In this document: one piece after another, positions 22,771 to 34,078 of the stretch
Numbering within the stretch: position 1 is the stretch's first letter
How the letters are laid out: each line of letters begins with the position of its first letter
NCBI RefSeq assembly: GCF_963678975.1
Contig: NC_089279.1
Location: 26,336,004-26,400,003 of the forward strand
Length of the DNA: 64,000 nt
DNA from: Dysidea avara
Taxonomy: Eukaryota; Porifera; Demospongiae; Dictyoceratida; Dysideidae
Direction of reading: 5' to 3'
Notes under the pieces: generated by a model
Told to the model about the DNA's origin: nothing
The model's database searches: none
What the model saw: the letters and a program-made list of their open reading frames with translations, nothing else
Translations under genes and position numbers: made by a program

Positions 22771-24520
22771 CTACCGATTATTTTCTCGATGTCTTCTGTA
22801 CATATTGATTTATTTGCTCGTCTGGGTGTCTACTGCTGTATTTCCCACACTGCTTATCTTATGAAGCTGAAGCTTAGCCAATCCATTCCTCTGTCCCTGT
22901 AGACAACAAAGAACCAATAAAACGAATTTTGATAAATGTGCATATATCAACAGTTTTCTAAAATTAGGTCACATTTATATTCACAGAATTATGGATGATT
23001 ATTTGTGCAAATTAAGACCATTTTTGTCATGCCCAGTTGTAGAGAAGCTAATTATAAATCACTTTAAAAGATAAATGGGAAATCAGTCTATATAAAGGGT
23101 AACCATTGTCAGTGGTTCAAACCTTTTGTACATAAGTTAAAAGAGTTCACAGTGACAGCTACAGAATTACTAGGAGAAAACCAACTGGATGTAAAATTGT
23201 GGGTCGGAAATGCTCTATCGGAAAAGTCCTTGAAAGAAATGTACACTCCATTAAAGAATTACAAAAATAACAGATTTAATAGTTAATTAGAGTCTGCAAT
23301 ACAGTGATAGTGTACCTTTTAATTGACTTTCATAATCATCATCACATCTGTACAGTAGCCCCATTTGATTTCACAACTTTTTTACCCATGCAAGCTTTTA
23401 CCTTTTTACAACTTGACTGGTTTGCCTGAATTTCATTTATTTTTTGTACTTTTTATATGCGTACTTCTAACTTAAAATTTTTGTTTTGGGGTTGTTTTAC
23501 CAAATTTCTACCACTGTTTAACTATGTGTGCACAATCCACTATGCAGATCTACTATAATGCTTAACAGAACAATCATGCCATACCATAATTTTCCACGGT
23601 CATTTTAAATAGTCACAAAATTCTTTGAATCTATCTGTCCTTGGGTGTAAATTACCAATGGGCAAGTAATATTTATAGAATTTCAAGGCTAATATGATCA
23701 TAACTTTGGATTTTATCACCTGTTGACTTCAAATTCCTGCCACACAAATTCATGCATTTTGCATATAATGTACATGTGTGCATGAATACCGTAGCTGTAC
23801 ATTCTCTTTTTGACATAATTATATTATACATATTTTTCAATGGTGCATTATGTTGATAGTAAAAAAAGATTTAAATTAGTTTTAACCGCTGTAATACAAT
23901 TGTATTGGTATAGTGTCTACATTTCTCCAAAGGGTTACATACTAACACTGGGCATAGAAGCATTACATGAATAATATGAGAATGCAGTATAGTTAGTGTG
24001 TACATAGGCAGATCTAAGAGACATGAACAATGTTCAGGAATATGGGAGGTCTGAGGAGGGACCAAAAGTTTATATAGAGATTAATGACCTTTTTTGCTAG
24101 AAAGTGGCTAAACAAGGAAGATCATGATCACATACAGCATAATGTGATGTGAAGTGAAGTTAAATGACACAATATAGTTTCATTATTATAACTTATTTTT
24201 GCATATTTGATTGTAAGGAGTACATATGATAAGCAGTTCAGTTGAAGAACATTGTTAATCTAATCAGATTGGGTCCCCAGACCAAGACCCCTTCCAATGG
24301 ATTCCACCATAGATAGCACGGGTATCATTCCACTGTATGTTTGATGTAACATTGAAGGATGAAGACGGTCAGAATTTAAAAGTAAACATCTTTCTGTAAG
24401 TGCTAAAGCCTGTGGATGTATAGAGGGATTCGTCATCTCTGGAACTAAAACTCTATAGGGAAATATGAATCTGAGGTCATAATTTTCATGCTATGCCTAC
24501 ATAAACATTTGCCATGCATA
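22771..24520. other. Non-coding stretch with a decayed foldback remnant
   Basis: At about 23340-23470 the sequence TTTGATTTCACAACTTTTTT, CTTTTTACAACTTGACTGG and TTTCATTTATTTTTTGTACT matches, in diverged form, the right arm and tail of the foldback family. Nothing else was recognised. Confidence 0.4.
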
Positions 24521-24719
24521 TTGGAACCTCTGTTAAAGGACCTCCATATAAAGGATACTACCTCTCTCTACAACAGACAGCTTCTGAACTCCATAGACAA
24601 TTACCAATATAATTCCCCTCTGAAACGGACAAATAATGGTGCATATTTTCCAAAAATCGGTTGGTCTAAAAGTGTCCATTATATAGTATTATTATTATAT
24701 ATAGCTGCAGGTTCCACTG
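24521..24719. mobile_element. pogo-like MITE with TA target duplication
   Basis: The left end TTGGAACCTCTGTTAAAGGA and the right end GCAGGTTCCACTG share the GGAACCT core of the 1548-1771 element. TA flanks both sides (24519-24520 and 24720-24721). The left end lacks the first few bases of the TIR. Length 199 bp; the 108-residue open frame across it is a by-product. Confidence 0.65.
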
Positions 24720-25305
24720 TATCTAATGCTTCTAAAATGCCCAATAGAAAAACAGGAATCAGGAAGACTATGAAACTGCAGCTGAGTGGTAATTACAAAA
24801 CATCAACACAATGACTCTTTGTACATAATACATATTATGTATGGTTGCTACATGTAAAATACATATTATAATACGTGAAGCTACAATCTAACTAGCATAT
24901 TCGTTTTTCCTTTCTTTAATAGAATGTAGTCTCTTTTGATGTGGTGACAAGGAAGAATCAAAGTTGATGGAGAGGGCAAAGTCCCTCTTTACCTGGTCTT
25001 ATCTTCTATGTGCATACCATGCCCTTTGACTATACTATGCAACTAAAACTAAAATAAACAACCTTTTTTTTCTGTCTAAATATTAAGTGCATGGCATCAT
25101 AAAAGTGTTTCACAAGAAAACTCAATGCTATAGTCAATGCAATTCAGATACGTAGTGCAACACTTGTTGTGGTTTAAATTGTCAATTTGTCATAAAACAA
25201 CTATTAAATCAATATTGTGTACACTGCAACAATGAATATACATCATACCACTAATTTGTTTGTATGTGTAATGTAACTGTTTCATTTAGCCATGTAAGGC
25301 ATTGT

Positions 25306-28300
25306 TCAAAACTTCTTTAGACTAAAATCGTCTTTAAGCAGGCTGGACACCATGTAGTCTAGAACATCACCCTCAATAAGCCCTTCTCCCTGATGGCCAG
25401 GATTCATGGCTTTCCAACATATCTTGCCAGTCATCACATTGTCTAGTTCCACTGCTACTGGGTCATGATTTTCAGGGTAAGTTAGTATCTTCTTTACTGG
25501 ATCAACCGACATTCCTTTGACCATAAACTGACCTGAAAATATAATAGAGTGATGACAAACACAAATTATTGTTAATGTAGCATACCGATTAGTCCATGAA
25601 TTTGAGGCACAGTGTCATATTTCATGTTCCAGTCAACATCAAGATGGTTGCCATAGAATCTGACATCAAAAGTAGCAAACGGTTTTGCATATTCAACATG
25701 GATTATAGGATCACCGGTCTGTTTAGTAACACCTCTAGTGAATTTAACAGACATTTTGCCCATCTCATCAAAGGCCACTGTGTCAACTGCAGCAGCAGTA
25801 AAATGTCCCTGATTGACTAATATAACTTCTTGGTTGACTGAGTCAAATATGACTACTTCAGATTTGTTTGAATTTTGTGGGATAACAGCTAGCTTTCCAA
25901 TCCAGGTTGCAACATTTTCATCACCATTGCTGTCTATAAAGAGAGCATTAATGATGTAGTTGTGATTGTAGATCAAGTTGAACACCAGTCCTGAGAATCC
26001 TTGTATGGAGTAACACAGTTTATCACCAGACACCAACGGGACCATGAAATGTGGGTCTCCCATAGCCACTATATCATCTTCATCATCCTTCTCATCTTTG
26101 TCATCCTTGTCGTCTTTATCATCCTTGTCATCTTTATCATCTTTGTCATCCTTGTCGTCTTTATCATCTTTGTCATCTTTATCATCCTTGTCATCTTTAT
26201 CTTTCTTGTCATCTTTGTCATCTTTATCCTTTTTGTCATCTTTATCCTTTTTGTCATCTTTATCATCCTTGTCATCTTTATCATCCTTGTCATCTTTATC
26301 ATCCTTGTCATCCTTGTCGTCTTTATCATCCTTGTCATCTTTATCATCCTTGTCATCTTTATCATCCTTGTCATCCTTGTCGTCTTTATCATCCTTGTCA
26401 TCTTTATCATCCTTGTCATCTTTATCTTTCTTGTCATCTTTGTCATCTTTATCCTTTTTGTCGTCTTTATCATCCTTGTCATCTTTATCATCCTTGTCAT
26501 CTTTATCATCCTTGTCATCTTTATCTTTTTTGTCATCTTTATCATCTTTGTCATCTTTATCATCTTTGTCATATTTATCATCTTCATCTTTTTTGTCATC
26601 TTTATCATCCTTGTCATCTTTATCATCCTTATCATCTTTATCATCCTTGTCATATTTATCATCTTTATCTTTTTTGTCATCTTTATCTTTTTTGTCATCT
26701 TTATCATCCTTGTCATCTTTATCATCCTTGTCATCTTTATCATCCTTGTCATCTTTATCATCTTTATCATCCTTGTCATATTTATCATCTTTATCTTTTT
26801 TGTCATCTTTATCATCCTTGTCATCTTTATCATCCTTGTCATCTTTATCATCCTTATCATCTTTATCATCCTTGTCATATTTATCATCCTTGTCATCTTT
26901 ATCATCCTTGTCATATTTATCATCTTTATCCTTTTTGTCATCTTTATCATCCTTGTCATCTTTATCATCCTTGTCATCTTTATCATCCTTGTCATCTTTA
27001 TCATCCTTGTCATCTTTATCATCCTTGTCATCTTTATCATCCTTGTCATCTTTATCATCCTTATCATCTTTATCATCCTTGTCATATTTATCATCTTTAT
27101 CTTTTTTGTCATCTTTATCATCCTTGTCATCTTTATCATCCTTGTCATATTTATCATCTTTATCTTTTTTGTCATCTTTATCATCCTTGTCATCTTTATC
27201 ATCCTTGTCATATTTATCATCTTTATCTTTTTTGTCATCTTTATCATCCTTGTCATCTTTATCATCCTTGTCATATTTATCATCTTCATCTTTTTTGTCA
27301 TCTTTGTCTTTTTTTCCTCTTTTAACTCTTTTAACATCTTCATCATTTTTATCATCCTTATCGTCAAATCCCTCCTTTGTGTCTGCATCATTCATACCTT
27401 TGGACAAAATGTATAACTATTATATACACAGTCCTATTAAAAACTTGACATAGAAAAATCATATAATCATTTGTACTGTAGAGCAGCTATGGGGGATCAT
27501 GGAGGTTAGCACATGCACGTTTTCACAAAAATATACTGTCCAGATTACCAGCCTCATGGCACCTTGGCAGTATTGATTAGGTAAAATCAAGCCCAAAAGT
27601 GTCTTCAAAGGGGCCTAAAATGCTTCCATTAAGTTGCTAAAGAATATATATTTAATACTGACTGACGAACTAATTGTACTAACTGCTTGCCTACCTACCT
27701 GATTCCTTCAGACACGATAACTAATGATTAAGGTTACAACCTAAGCTTTAGCCATTATTCAGTTACACCAGACTGAATGCTAGTTACACAGTTTATCAGT
27801 CACTTAGTAGAAAATACCACTGAAGATTTCTTTTAAATCTCATAGCAACCTATTAGAAACATTACATGCACTAAAGGCACTCTTGAGCTTGTTTATATCT
27901 TCTAACCAATACTGCTAAGGTACCATGATGTATTGTGGTGAAGCTAATTTCTGGTGATTATTTTTTCATGAGGAAGCACAAAATCTCCATGATTCTGAAC
28001 ACACTACTATATAGCTTGCATACGTACTTCCTGCATCAGTGCACAGCTTTTGGGATAGCTCTTGTTGTAGTTGTTCAATAGCAGTTCTATCAAAGTCTCT
28101 TGTGCTGAAAACAAGTGAAGGATCACTAGCAATGGCATTAAGTTCATCAACATCAAAATTACCAATGCCAACAGTATACACTTTCTGGAATATATTAGAT
28201 GCATGAATTCTCTGAGCAAATGGTATGGTGCCATCTTCATCAATATTGGATTTACCATCAGTTACCACTATAGCAATGTGAGGATGATTCAATCTCAACC

Positions 28301-28886
28301 CCATACTGCCATCTTGCGAACTATCAAGCAGAAGGCTTAATGCTCCGGCTGTGTTGGTGTACCCTCTAATGTAAGGTAAGTCTGGATTGAGAGCTCTTAA
28401 AAGACTAGTGCGATCAGTGTACTCAAGCAAATTAAACTCAAGCCTGAAACTTGAACTAAACTGTATCACACCAGCCAAACTTCCTTGTGGACCAATATCT
28501 AAAAGCCCAGCAATATTTGCAGCAAATTGTCGGATTAGTTGAAACCGAATTGATCCAATACTGGTTGATGAATCAATGACAAAAACCAAGTCTATTCCTC
28601 TAATTTGGCAATCTGTAATAAAAAATAATAGAAAAACACTTGTAACACTACATCAGTACTTCAGTTACCAATTTGATTACTAAGTTGATACTATAAATAT
28701 ATAATATATTATACATACATATATCATTTAGTATTCTTGAATACGTACCTTGTACATCTTTTGCTAGGCCTGAAACCTAAAGTATAAGAAACAATGCAGT
28801 AATGAAACAAATTAACAATATTGTGGCATATAGCTTACAGCAACAAAGAAACTTGCAATAGTAGCTACTAAAGCTCCACCTCTCAT
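25306..28886 (-). CDS. Secreted vWA protein with Lys-Asp repeat and ITIH C-terminal domain (5 exons)
   Basis: Exons, in order, are 28886-28839, 28776-28749, 28612-28028, 27382-25586 and 25532-25306: 894 residues, phases 0, 1, 1, 1. Exon 1 is a signal peptide (MRGGALVATIASFFVA). Exon 3 is the vWA domain with an intact metal site (DSSTS at about 39, later TNT and VTDG). Exon 4 encodes about 420 residues of KDD/KDDKDD repeat (about 235-655), then MGDPHF at about 661-666 and the first part of an ITIH_C-type domain. Exon 5 completes it (HGLIG-QFMVKG joins across the intron; CW, GEGLIEG and DYMV follow). Asp-Pro-His-Phe is the cleavage and glycosaminoglycan-linkage site in vertebrate ITIH; the equivalent role here is inference. 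There is no VIT domain. Exon 4 could instead start at 27397, adding five residues. Confidence 0.85.
26080..27350 (-). repeat. 18-bp coding repeat encoding Lys-Asp-Asp
   Basis: On the coding strand the unit is AAAGATGACAAGGATGAT (KDDKDD), about 70 copies with variants giving KYD, KKD and KED. A longer period is visible at the N-terminal side, where KDKDDKYDKDDKDDKDD recurs. The length is a multiple of three throughout, so the reading frame is preserved. Long open frames on the opposite strand are a consequence of the repeat. Confidence 0.95.
27413..28027 (-). other. Intron 3 of gene 2 (about 645 bp, with flank)
   Basis: The intron lies between the vWA exon (donor GTACGT at 28027-28022) and the repeat exon. 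It is AT-rich with no recognised element. It is about ten times longer than the matching introns of genes 3 and 4 (59 and 52 bp). Confidence 0.6.
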
Positions 28887-29081
28887 TGTGGCAGAATTAA
28901 GTCTGCTGCAGTATAACTGTATGCAGATTACTAACACAACTGCTGATATCACAGTCAGCTGCTGTCTTATAGTCAATGTTGTAACCATGAAACCATAGCT
29001 ACACACTTGAAGCTATAAACATACTATACTGTAACTGTTGTAAAATCATAAATCATGTTGAAAGTGTGCTATGTTGTAGAG

Positions 29082-29089
29082 CTTTTATA
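29082..29089 (-). promoter_or_regulatory. TATA box of gene 2
   Basis: On the minus strand TATAAAAG lies about 196 bp upstream of the gene 2 start codon. The same octamer stands upstream of genes 3 and 4 at about 100 bp. Confidence 0.45.
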
Positions 29090-29325
29090 TGCATAACTTG
29101 CTGTCACCTGAAGTTGACATAATTATTAGCTTTAAGCAGGATTATGTATTGATGAAGTTTTTAGTCATTAAAGATATCCATTTTTGTCCCATTTCATATT
29201 TCCTGTTTCTATGGTCTACACTGATTACAACTGGATGATGTATCCAGTTCTTTCATCTGAAGAAGATCTCGTGTACTTAGTTGTGTCTAATAAGGATGTG
29301 GATATGTATAGCAGGTATGTATAAT

Positions 29326-29595
29326 TGTGACTGGATTTTGTGCAAATGGGTCCTCCACACACATCTATATAAATTACACTGTATAATTATATGAACCAGA
29401 TAGTAAAAACTACAGGTGTAGTAACACTGAAATGCAAATTTGAAACCTCATCTACCCATTAAGCTATGTTGTTGCTCACTGCACTAACTGGCAATACCCT
29501 CAAATATATAGCTTATTTCAATGCAAAGTTATGGATTGCCATAATTGATAACGTAATGTGTGTGGAAGGGACCTTTTCAAATATCTGGTAGCAAA
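29326..29595. mobile_element. MITE with TGTGACTGG end, decayed (copy 5)
   Basis: It begins TGTGACTGGATTTTGTGCAA and TCCACACACATC and ends with GTGTGTGGAAGGGACCTTTT and a worn terminus. Interior resembles the 7694 copy loosely. It is directly followed by GT-rich simple repeats. Confidence 0.55.
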
Positions 29596-29599
29596 TGTG

Positions 29600-29762
29600 A
29601 GTGCTGTTGCTGACTTGCTGTTGTGTGTGTGTTCACATGTGTGTGTGGTGTGTGTGTGCATTTGTATATTTGCATTATGTGTGTGTTGTGTGTGTGTACA
29701 TGCATTTGTGTGTGGAAGACAGGCAAATGTATTATAGATGGCTGATATAGATAGATAGATAA

Positions 29763-29841
<79 letters not shown>

Positions 29842-29842
29842 C
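29600..29842. repeat. GT-rich and GATA microsatellites
   Basis: A GTGTGTG-rich segment (about 29620-29715) is followed by an uninterrupted GATA run of about 95 bp (29743-29840, with one AATA unit). Open frames on the minus strand here (YLSIYLSIYLS) only translate the microsatellite. Confidence 0.95.
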
Positions 29843-29915
29843 ATGAGCCAGTAAAACACATTTCTTGGAATCTATACTTCTCAGAAAAACTAAAAGAATT
29901 CCTTTGTACATAATA

Positions 29916-30144
29916 TGTGACTGAATTTGACAAAACCAGGCTTCCACACACATCCAATTCTTTGACTTTGACCATGATCTTCCAGCATGCTATTGACCTG
30001 AAATTTTCACACAATGGTTCTATAACATTACAAAATGACAAGAAAAAGTGTGAAGCTGATGACGTACTCCTGCACTCAGTTATCATCTCTCAAGGTTGTA
30101 AAACTAGATGTGCGTGAAGCCTGGTTTGTCAAATTTGGTCATGC
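29916..30144. mobile_element. MITE with TGTGACTG end (copy 6)
   Basis: The left end TGTGACTGAATTTGACAAAA and the right end TTTGTCAAATTTGGTCATGC are inverted, with CCACACACATCCAATTCTTT inside. It resembles copy 1 at 446-677 more than the 7694 copy. Its right end lies at the start of the 3.4 kb tandem duplication. Confidence 0.7.
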
Positions 30145-30642
30145 ACATATAAAGAACATGTAGTCCTGGTAACAGTACATGTAGCTCATAATTATGAAGA
30201 ATTACGTACACATGCAGCTATGATTAAAGATGCCTTAGCAATGACAAATCCAGTAAAGTGCATTTACAACTGAAGCAGTGCTACATCACATATTGAATTT
30301 ACAAAGTCAACAGGTGTTAAAATATGATACATAGTTTCAGGAGCCAAATGTCACATCAAACTTGGCAACCACTTTTCAACTGTAATTACCTCGCTGTTCA
30401 GTATGTCATCAGCCCAGGCTTCACCATCAATAGACTTAAGCATAATGGCCTTATAATCTGGTCTGTATTGCCTGTAGATTTACAACTCTTATTTAAATTA
30501 CTAATTAATTGGAAGTCTTATGGGTAGAGTACTGGAAGGAACTGAGGAATTATTAGGGTAAGCATTTGATGATAGAGCACCACAGTTATTCAAATAATTA
30601 CAATATTATATCATAATTATTGGCTACAGTGTAGTTAATATT

Positions 30643-30894
30643 TGTGACCGGGCCTGCAAAAACAAGGCACGTGGGCACAAACTACACCTTGTCACGCTAT
30701 AGATCATATCTCAGTAGTGGAACAGAATATTTACATTCTGTAATCTACATCATAAAGCCAACTAAACTCGTACTAAGAGCTGAAAATTGCATTGCCATGG
30801 GACAATGGTAGAAAAAAGTTGTGAGTGATGAACGTTTGAAAAAGTAGGCAAAAATCATTTGCCCACATGCCCTATTTTTGCAGGCCCAGTCACA
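30643..30894. mobile_element. MITE with TGTGACCGGGC ends (copy 7)
   Basis: The ends TGTGACCGGGCCTGCAAAAA and TTTTTGCAGGCCCAGTCACA are inverted, followed by GGCACGTGGGC and its approximate inverse GCCCACATGCC. The duplicate in unit 2 (34079-35194) is split by another transposon. Confidence 0.8.
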
Positions 30895-32295
30895 TTTAAT
30901 GCCTTATAATCGCTCTTAGCTGTCAATTAATACTGTGCAACATACCACTAGGTCACAGAATACCTACTCTGTTTGGACTCAACTACAAGACTATATACAT
31001 CATGCCATAGAGTGATGATGTATGTCCAATATTGTAGTAAGTCATCATACCATATACAATTGTGTGTGCGTAATAAAACTACTATTATATTTCAGTAAAC
31101 TGTAATTGTATCCACTTTCTGTACACAACAGTTTAAATAATTATTTGTAGGAATTTAGAATAATCCTTACCAATCTATTATGTACATATTTGAAGTACAA
31201 TAATATTAGCTTTGGTCAGGTGCCATCTATAGGCTTTGTGAAATAATGTCACAACATCATGAACTACACAGATAGCTACCATACTGAATTAAAAGTGGTT
31301 ATTCTTAATAATTCATGGTATACATATGTCACCTAACAGAGATGTTTTATCTTGTAACCCACAGCAACTTGGAGGTATATATAGAATGAGCATATATGGT
31401 AAATGTACACAAAATGTAATTCACCTGATAGTCACTGATGGAGTTGTGAATTGTAGAAAGAAATGTATGTCTGCAGTAGATTTCAGCATTGGATATGCTG
31501 TATAGGTGCACCACCGGTAGGGCTTGTTCAATACAATATTTCATGTGTGCATATAGCAGTGATCATAATCTGATGAGCTTGTTATAAATACTGTCTAAAT
31601 CTTACTAAAGCTAGCTTTTTATACAACATGAAATTGTAATCAGAGTGCGATAAATACAACATCATGAATTTAACTGTAATCAGAATGCAATACTTTTAAT
31701 GGCTGAGAAAACATTGCTTCTAATGTCTATGTACGTCACTTAAGTGCCTATATACAAAACCTGTTTAGCTGTATATAACAACACACTATAATACAGACTC
31801 CTATATGCATGGTAAACTATCTACAAAGAATTTGGAATGGCTAGCTGTTGTCGGTCATATATAGGGTGAAGCCTCACATCATTTCTATTTCAGTTTAAAC
31901 ATCTAAATACCATATGTAAATAGGCATATAACCATATATGTGTCCTTAACTACTAACACCAGCAGTTTTTGGATTTTATATTTATCACTTGATATATTAG
32001 TTATTAGTAGATAATTAATTGTTGGTTATTTCATCCATATTTAATTTCAGGAATTCATTACATTTATGGTAGAGAACCCTAGTCCTAGTCTGCATGTCTC
32101 CATCATCCCACATTAATTGCCATGAAATTAATGTGAGCAGCTATGTACATGCATATCCACCACAAATAACTAATATATTCCCTAAAGCATTCTATTTAGT
32201 TTAGCTGTAAAGTTCCATTTTTGATGAGCATGGCTGATTGCATTCTAACCTAAGGAATTTAGCTACATGCCTAACAAATGTAAGTTCACTGTATC

Positions 32296-32375
32296 TTTGA
32301 GCAGGCTGTAGGACCAGGTGTCCTACTGACCTTCAGCACTTGTGCTGTAAAGCATTAATAAATAAATATAAAAAA
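32296..32375 (+). mobile_element. 80-bp retroposon tail insertion with GTATC duplication
   Basis: Compared with unit 2, unit 1 carries an extra 80 bp ending GCATTAATAAATAAATATAA and flanked by GTATC on both sides. A related sequence (TGTGTTGTAAAGTCTTAATA) lies at 51640-51690. The A-rich end and target duplication fit a severely truncated LINE or SINE inserted after the tandem duplication. Confidence 0.65.
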
Positions 32376-32402
32376 GTATCGTATACGTATACACCATGCA
32401 CA

Positions 32403-32766
32403 TAATGGTATCCATACAAAAACAGTCAAGCTGCATAAAAAGGGTGCAGCTTTAAAACCCTGAGTGAAAAACTGAAGTTGTGAAATCTAAGGTGGAGGCC
32501 ATGCAATGATGTTGATGATAACATTTTTTTAATAATGGCTTTGTGCATTATTAAAATTTGCTATCATTAACATAATTGCAGCCATTTCATGGCCACCACC
32601 TTTGATTTTTGCCCAGGCTTTTGAAGGCTGCAACCTTTTTATACAGCTTGGCTGTTTTTACATGGATTTCACTCCTTTTTGTATTTTAAATGGCTACCCC
32701 AAAGCCAACCATATAAACAGGCTTTGAATTTTGTTTTTACACAAATCATTGTTCTTTTTATCTACA
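32403..32766 (+). mobile_element. Foldback element, unit 1 copy
   Basis: Arms with AAACAGTCAAGCTGCATAAA and its inverse TTTATACAGCTTGGCTGTTT surround a short centre (TAATAATGGCTTTGTGCATT). A tail with CCCCAAAGCCAACCATATAA follows and ends CTACAG directly against the hairpin-headed unit at 32769. It is a diverged subfamily of the 7205 element. Confidence 0.7.
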
Positions 32767-32768
32767 GA

Positions 32769-33539
32769 TCAAGACACACGGTAGTGTGTCGTTACCGTGT
32801 GTCGTGCGGCCCAAGAAGCCGGCGCGCCACACCGTGAGTATATTAACAGGAAGAAAGTAAACGCAATTTTCACACCTTTGTAGCTCCGTGATTCCTTATC
32901 CGATTGACACCAAAGTTGCTACAGACGTGCCGGCTAGGTAGGGTAGTCCACATTTCAAATTTGAAGAACATCGCTCCAGCAATTTCCGAGATACGAGCGG
33001 CCAATGTTTGGGGATTTTTTGTTTTGTTTTTTTCTTCTACTTCTTTTCGCACACTTTACAAAGTCTGCCATAAAATGCAAATACGTGCTCCGACCAAGCT
33101 GACATTTGGCACACTTAAAGGGCTCATTATACCAAATCTTAGTACCAACGTTGGTAGGAATCCGATGAACATTTAACATTCACGGAGTTATAATCGATTA
33201 TTTGCTTAAAATATGGTCGAAGGTCTGTCACGCCCACAGGGTAAACCCCTTGAAGGAATGTGCTGAACATTGCTATGTAGATGGAGTATCCATCGTAGGA
33301 GTGTCTTTGTGTGGTTTGAAAAGAATCGATATAAAGGCCATCAAGATATGACACAAAACCCAACCTGTGTCACAATTAAACGATCGATTTTTATGAATAA
33401 AAAAACTATTAGTTTTCACGCGTACCATGCAGGCAAACCGCTTAGAGTAATGAGCTGAAAATCGGTGTGTAGCTGAAATAATTATCATAGAAAGTCCTTG
33501 CAGTAGTACAGAAGAATCGAATTACAAACCACTGAGTTA
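32769..33539 (+). mobile_element. Hairpin-headed repeat unit, copy beta
   Basis: It begins TCAAGACACACGGTAGTGTG and has a 13-bp extra copy of part of the hairpin (TTACCGTGTGTCG) absent from the other copies. The body matches copy gamma closely. It ends early at ACTGAGTTAT, where the tandem duplication joins, so the terminal palindromes and minisatellite are missing. Confidence 0.75.
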
Positions 33540-34078
33540 TGCAAAGTTAACCTCTGTATATTGCAAATTTGGTCATGCACATATAAAGAACATGTAGTCC
33601 TGGTAAAAGTACATGTAGCTCATAATTATGAAGAATTACGTACACATGCAGCTATGATTAAAGATGCCTTAGCAATGACAAATCCAGTAAAATGCATTTA
33701 CAACTGAAGCAGTGCTGCATCACATATTGAATTTACAAAGTCAACAGGTGTAAAAATATGATAACATAGTTTCAGGAGCCAAATGTCACTTCAAACTTGG
33801 CAACCACTTTTCAACTTTAACTACCTCGCTGTTCAGTATTTCATCAGCCCAGGCTTCACCATCAATAGACTTAAGCATAATGGCCTTATAATCTGGTCTG
33901 TATTACCTGTAGATTTACAACTCTTATTTAAAATTGCTAGTTAATTGGAAGTCTTATGGGTAGAGCACTGGAAGGAACTGAGGAATTATTAGGGTAAGCA
34001 TTTGATGATAGAGCACCACAGTTATTCAAACAATTACAATATTACATCATAATTATTGGCTACAGTGTAATTAATGTT

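Larger units (their letters stand above)
30131..33539. repeat. Tandem duplication, unit 1 (about 3.4 kb)
   Basis: Starting with AAATTTGGTCATGCACATAT the sequence is repeated in the same orientation from 33565, at high identity over more than 3 kb. Unit 1 contains a TGTGACC MITE, a foldback and a hairpin-headed unit. It has about 150 bp near 31170-31320 that unit 2 lacks, and a short retroposon at 32296-32375. No gene was found in it. Confidence 0.85.

Noticed and set aside
22399-22902. A 167-residue gene
   Set aside because: Only the first 40 or so residues resemble anything (a retrotransposon C-terminus); the remainder has no domain, and the end overlaps an inverted repeat.
24488-24814. 108-residue ORF
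   Set aside because: Most of it is a pogo-like MITE with a TA duplication.
26080-27350. Enterokinase-type DDDDK processing sites in the Lys-Asp array
   Set aside because: The unit is DDK; runs of four Asp before Lys are not produced by the regular repeat, so no such site is supported.
26001-27453. Long plus-strand ORFs of about 470 residues opposite gene 2
   Set aside because: They translate the reverse of the 18-bp KDD repeat. The minus strand has splice sites, a signal peptide, vWA and ITIH_C domains in phase, so it is the coding strand.
29518-30086. ORFs with YLSIYLSIYLS
   Set aside because: They are translations of the GATA microsatellite.
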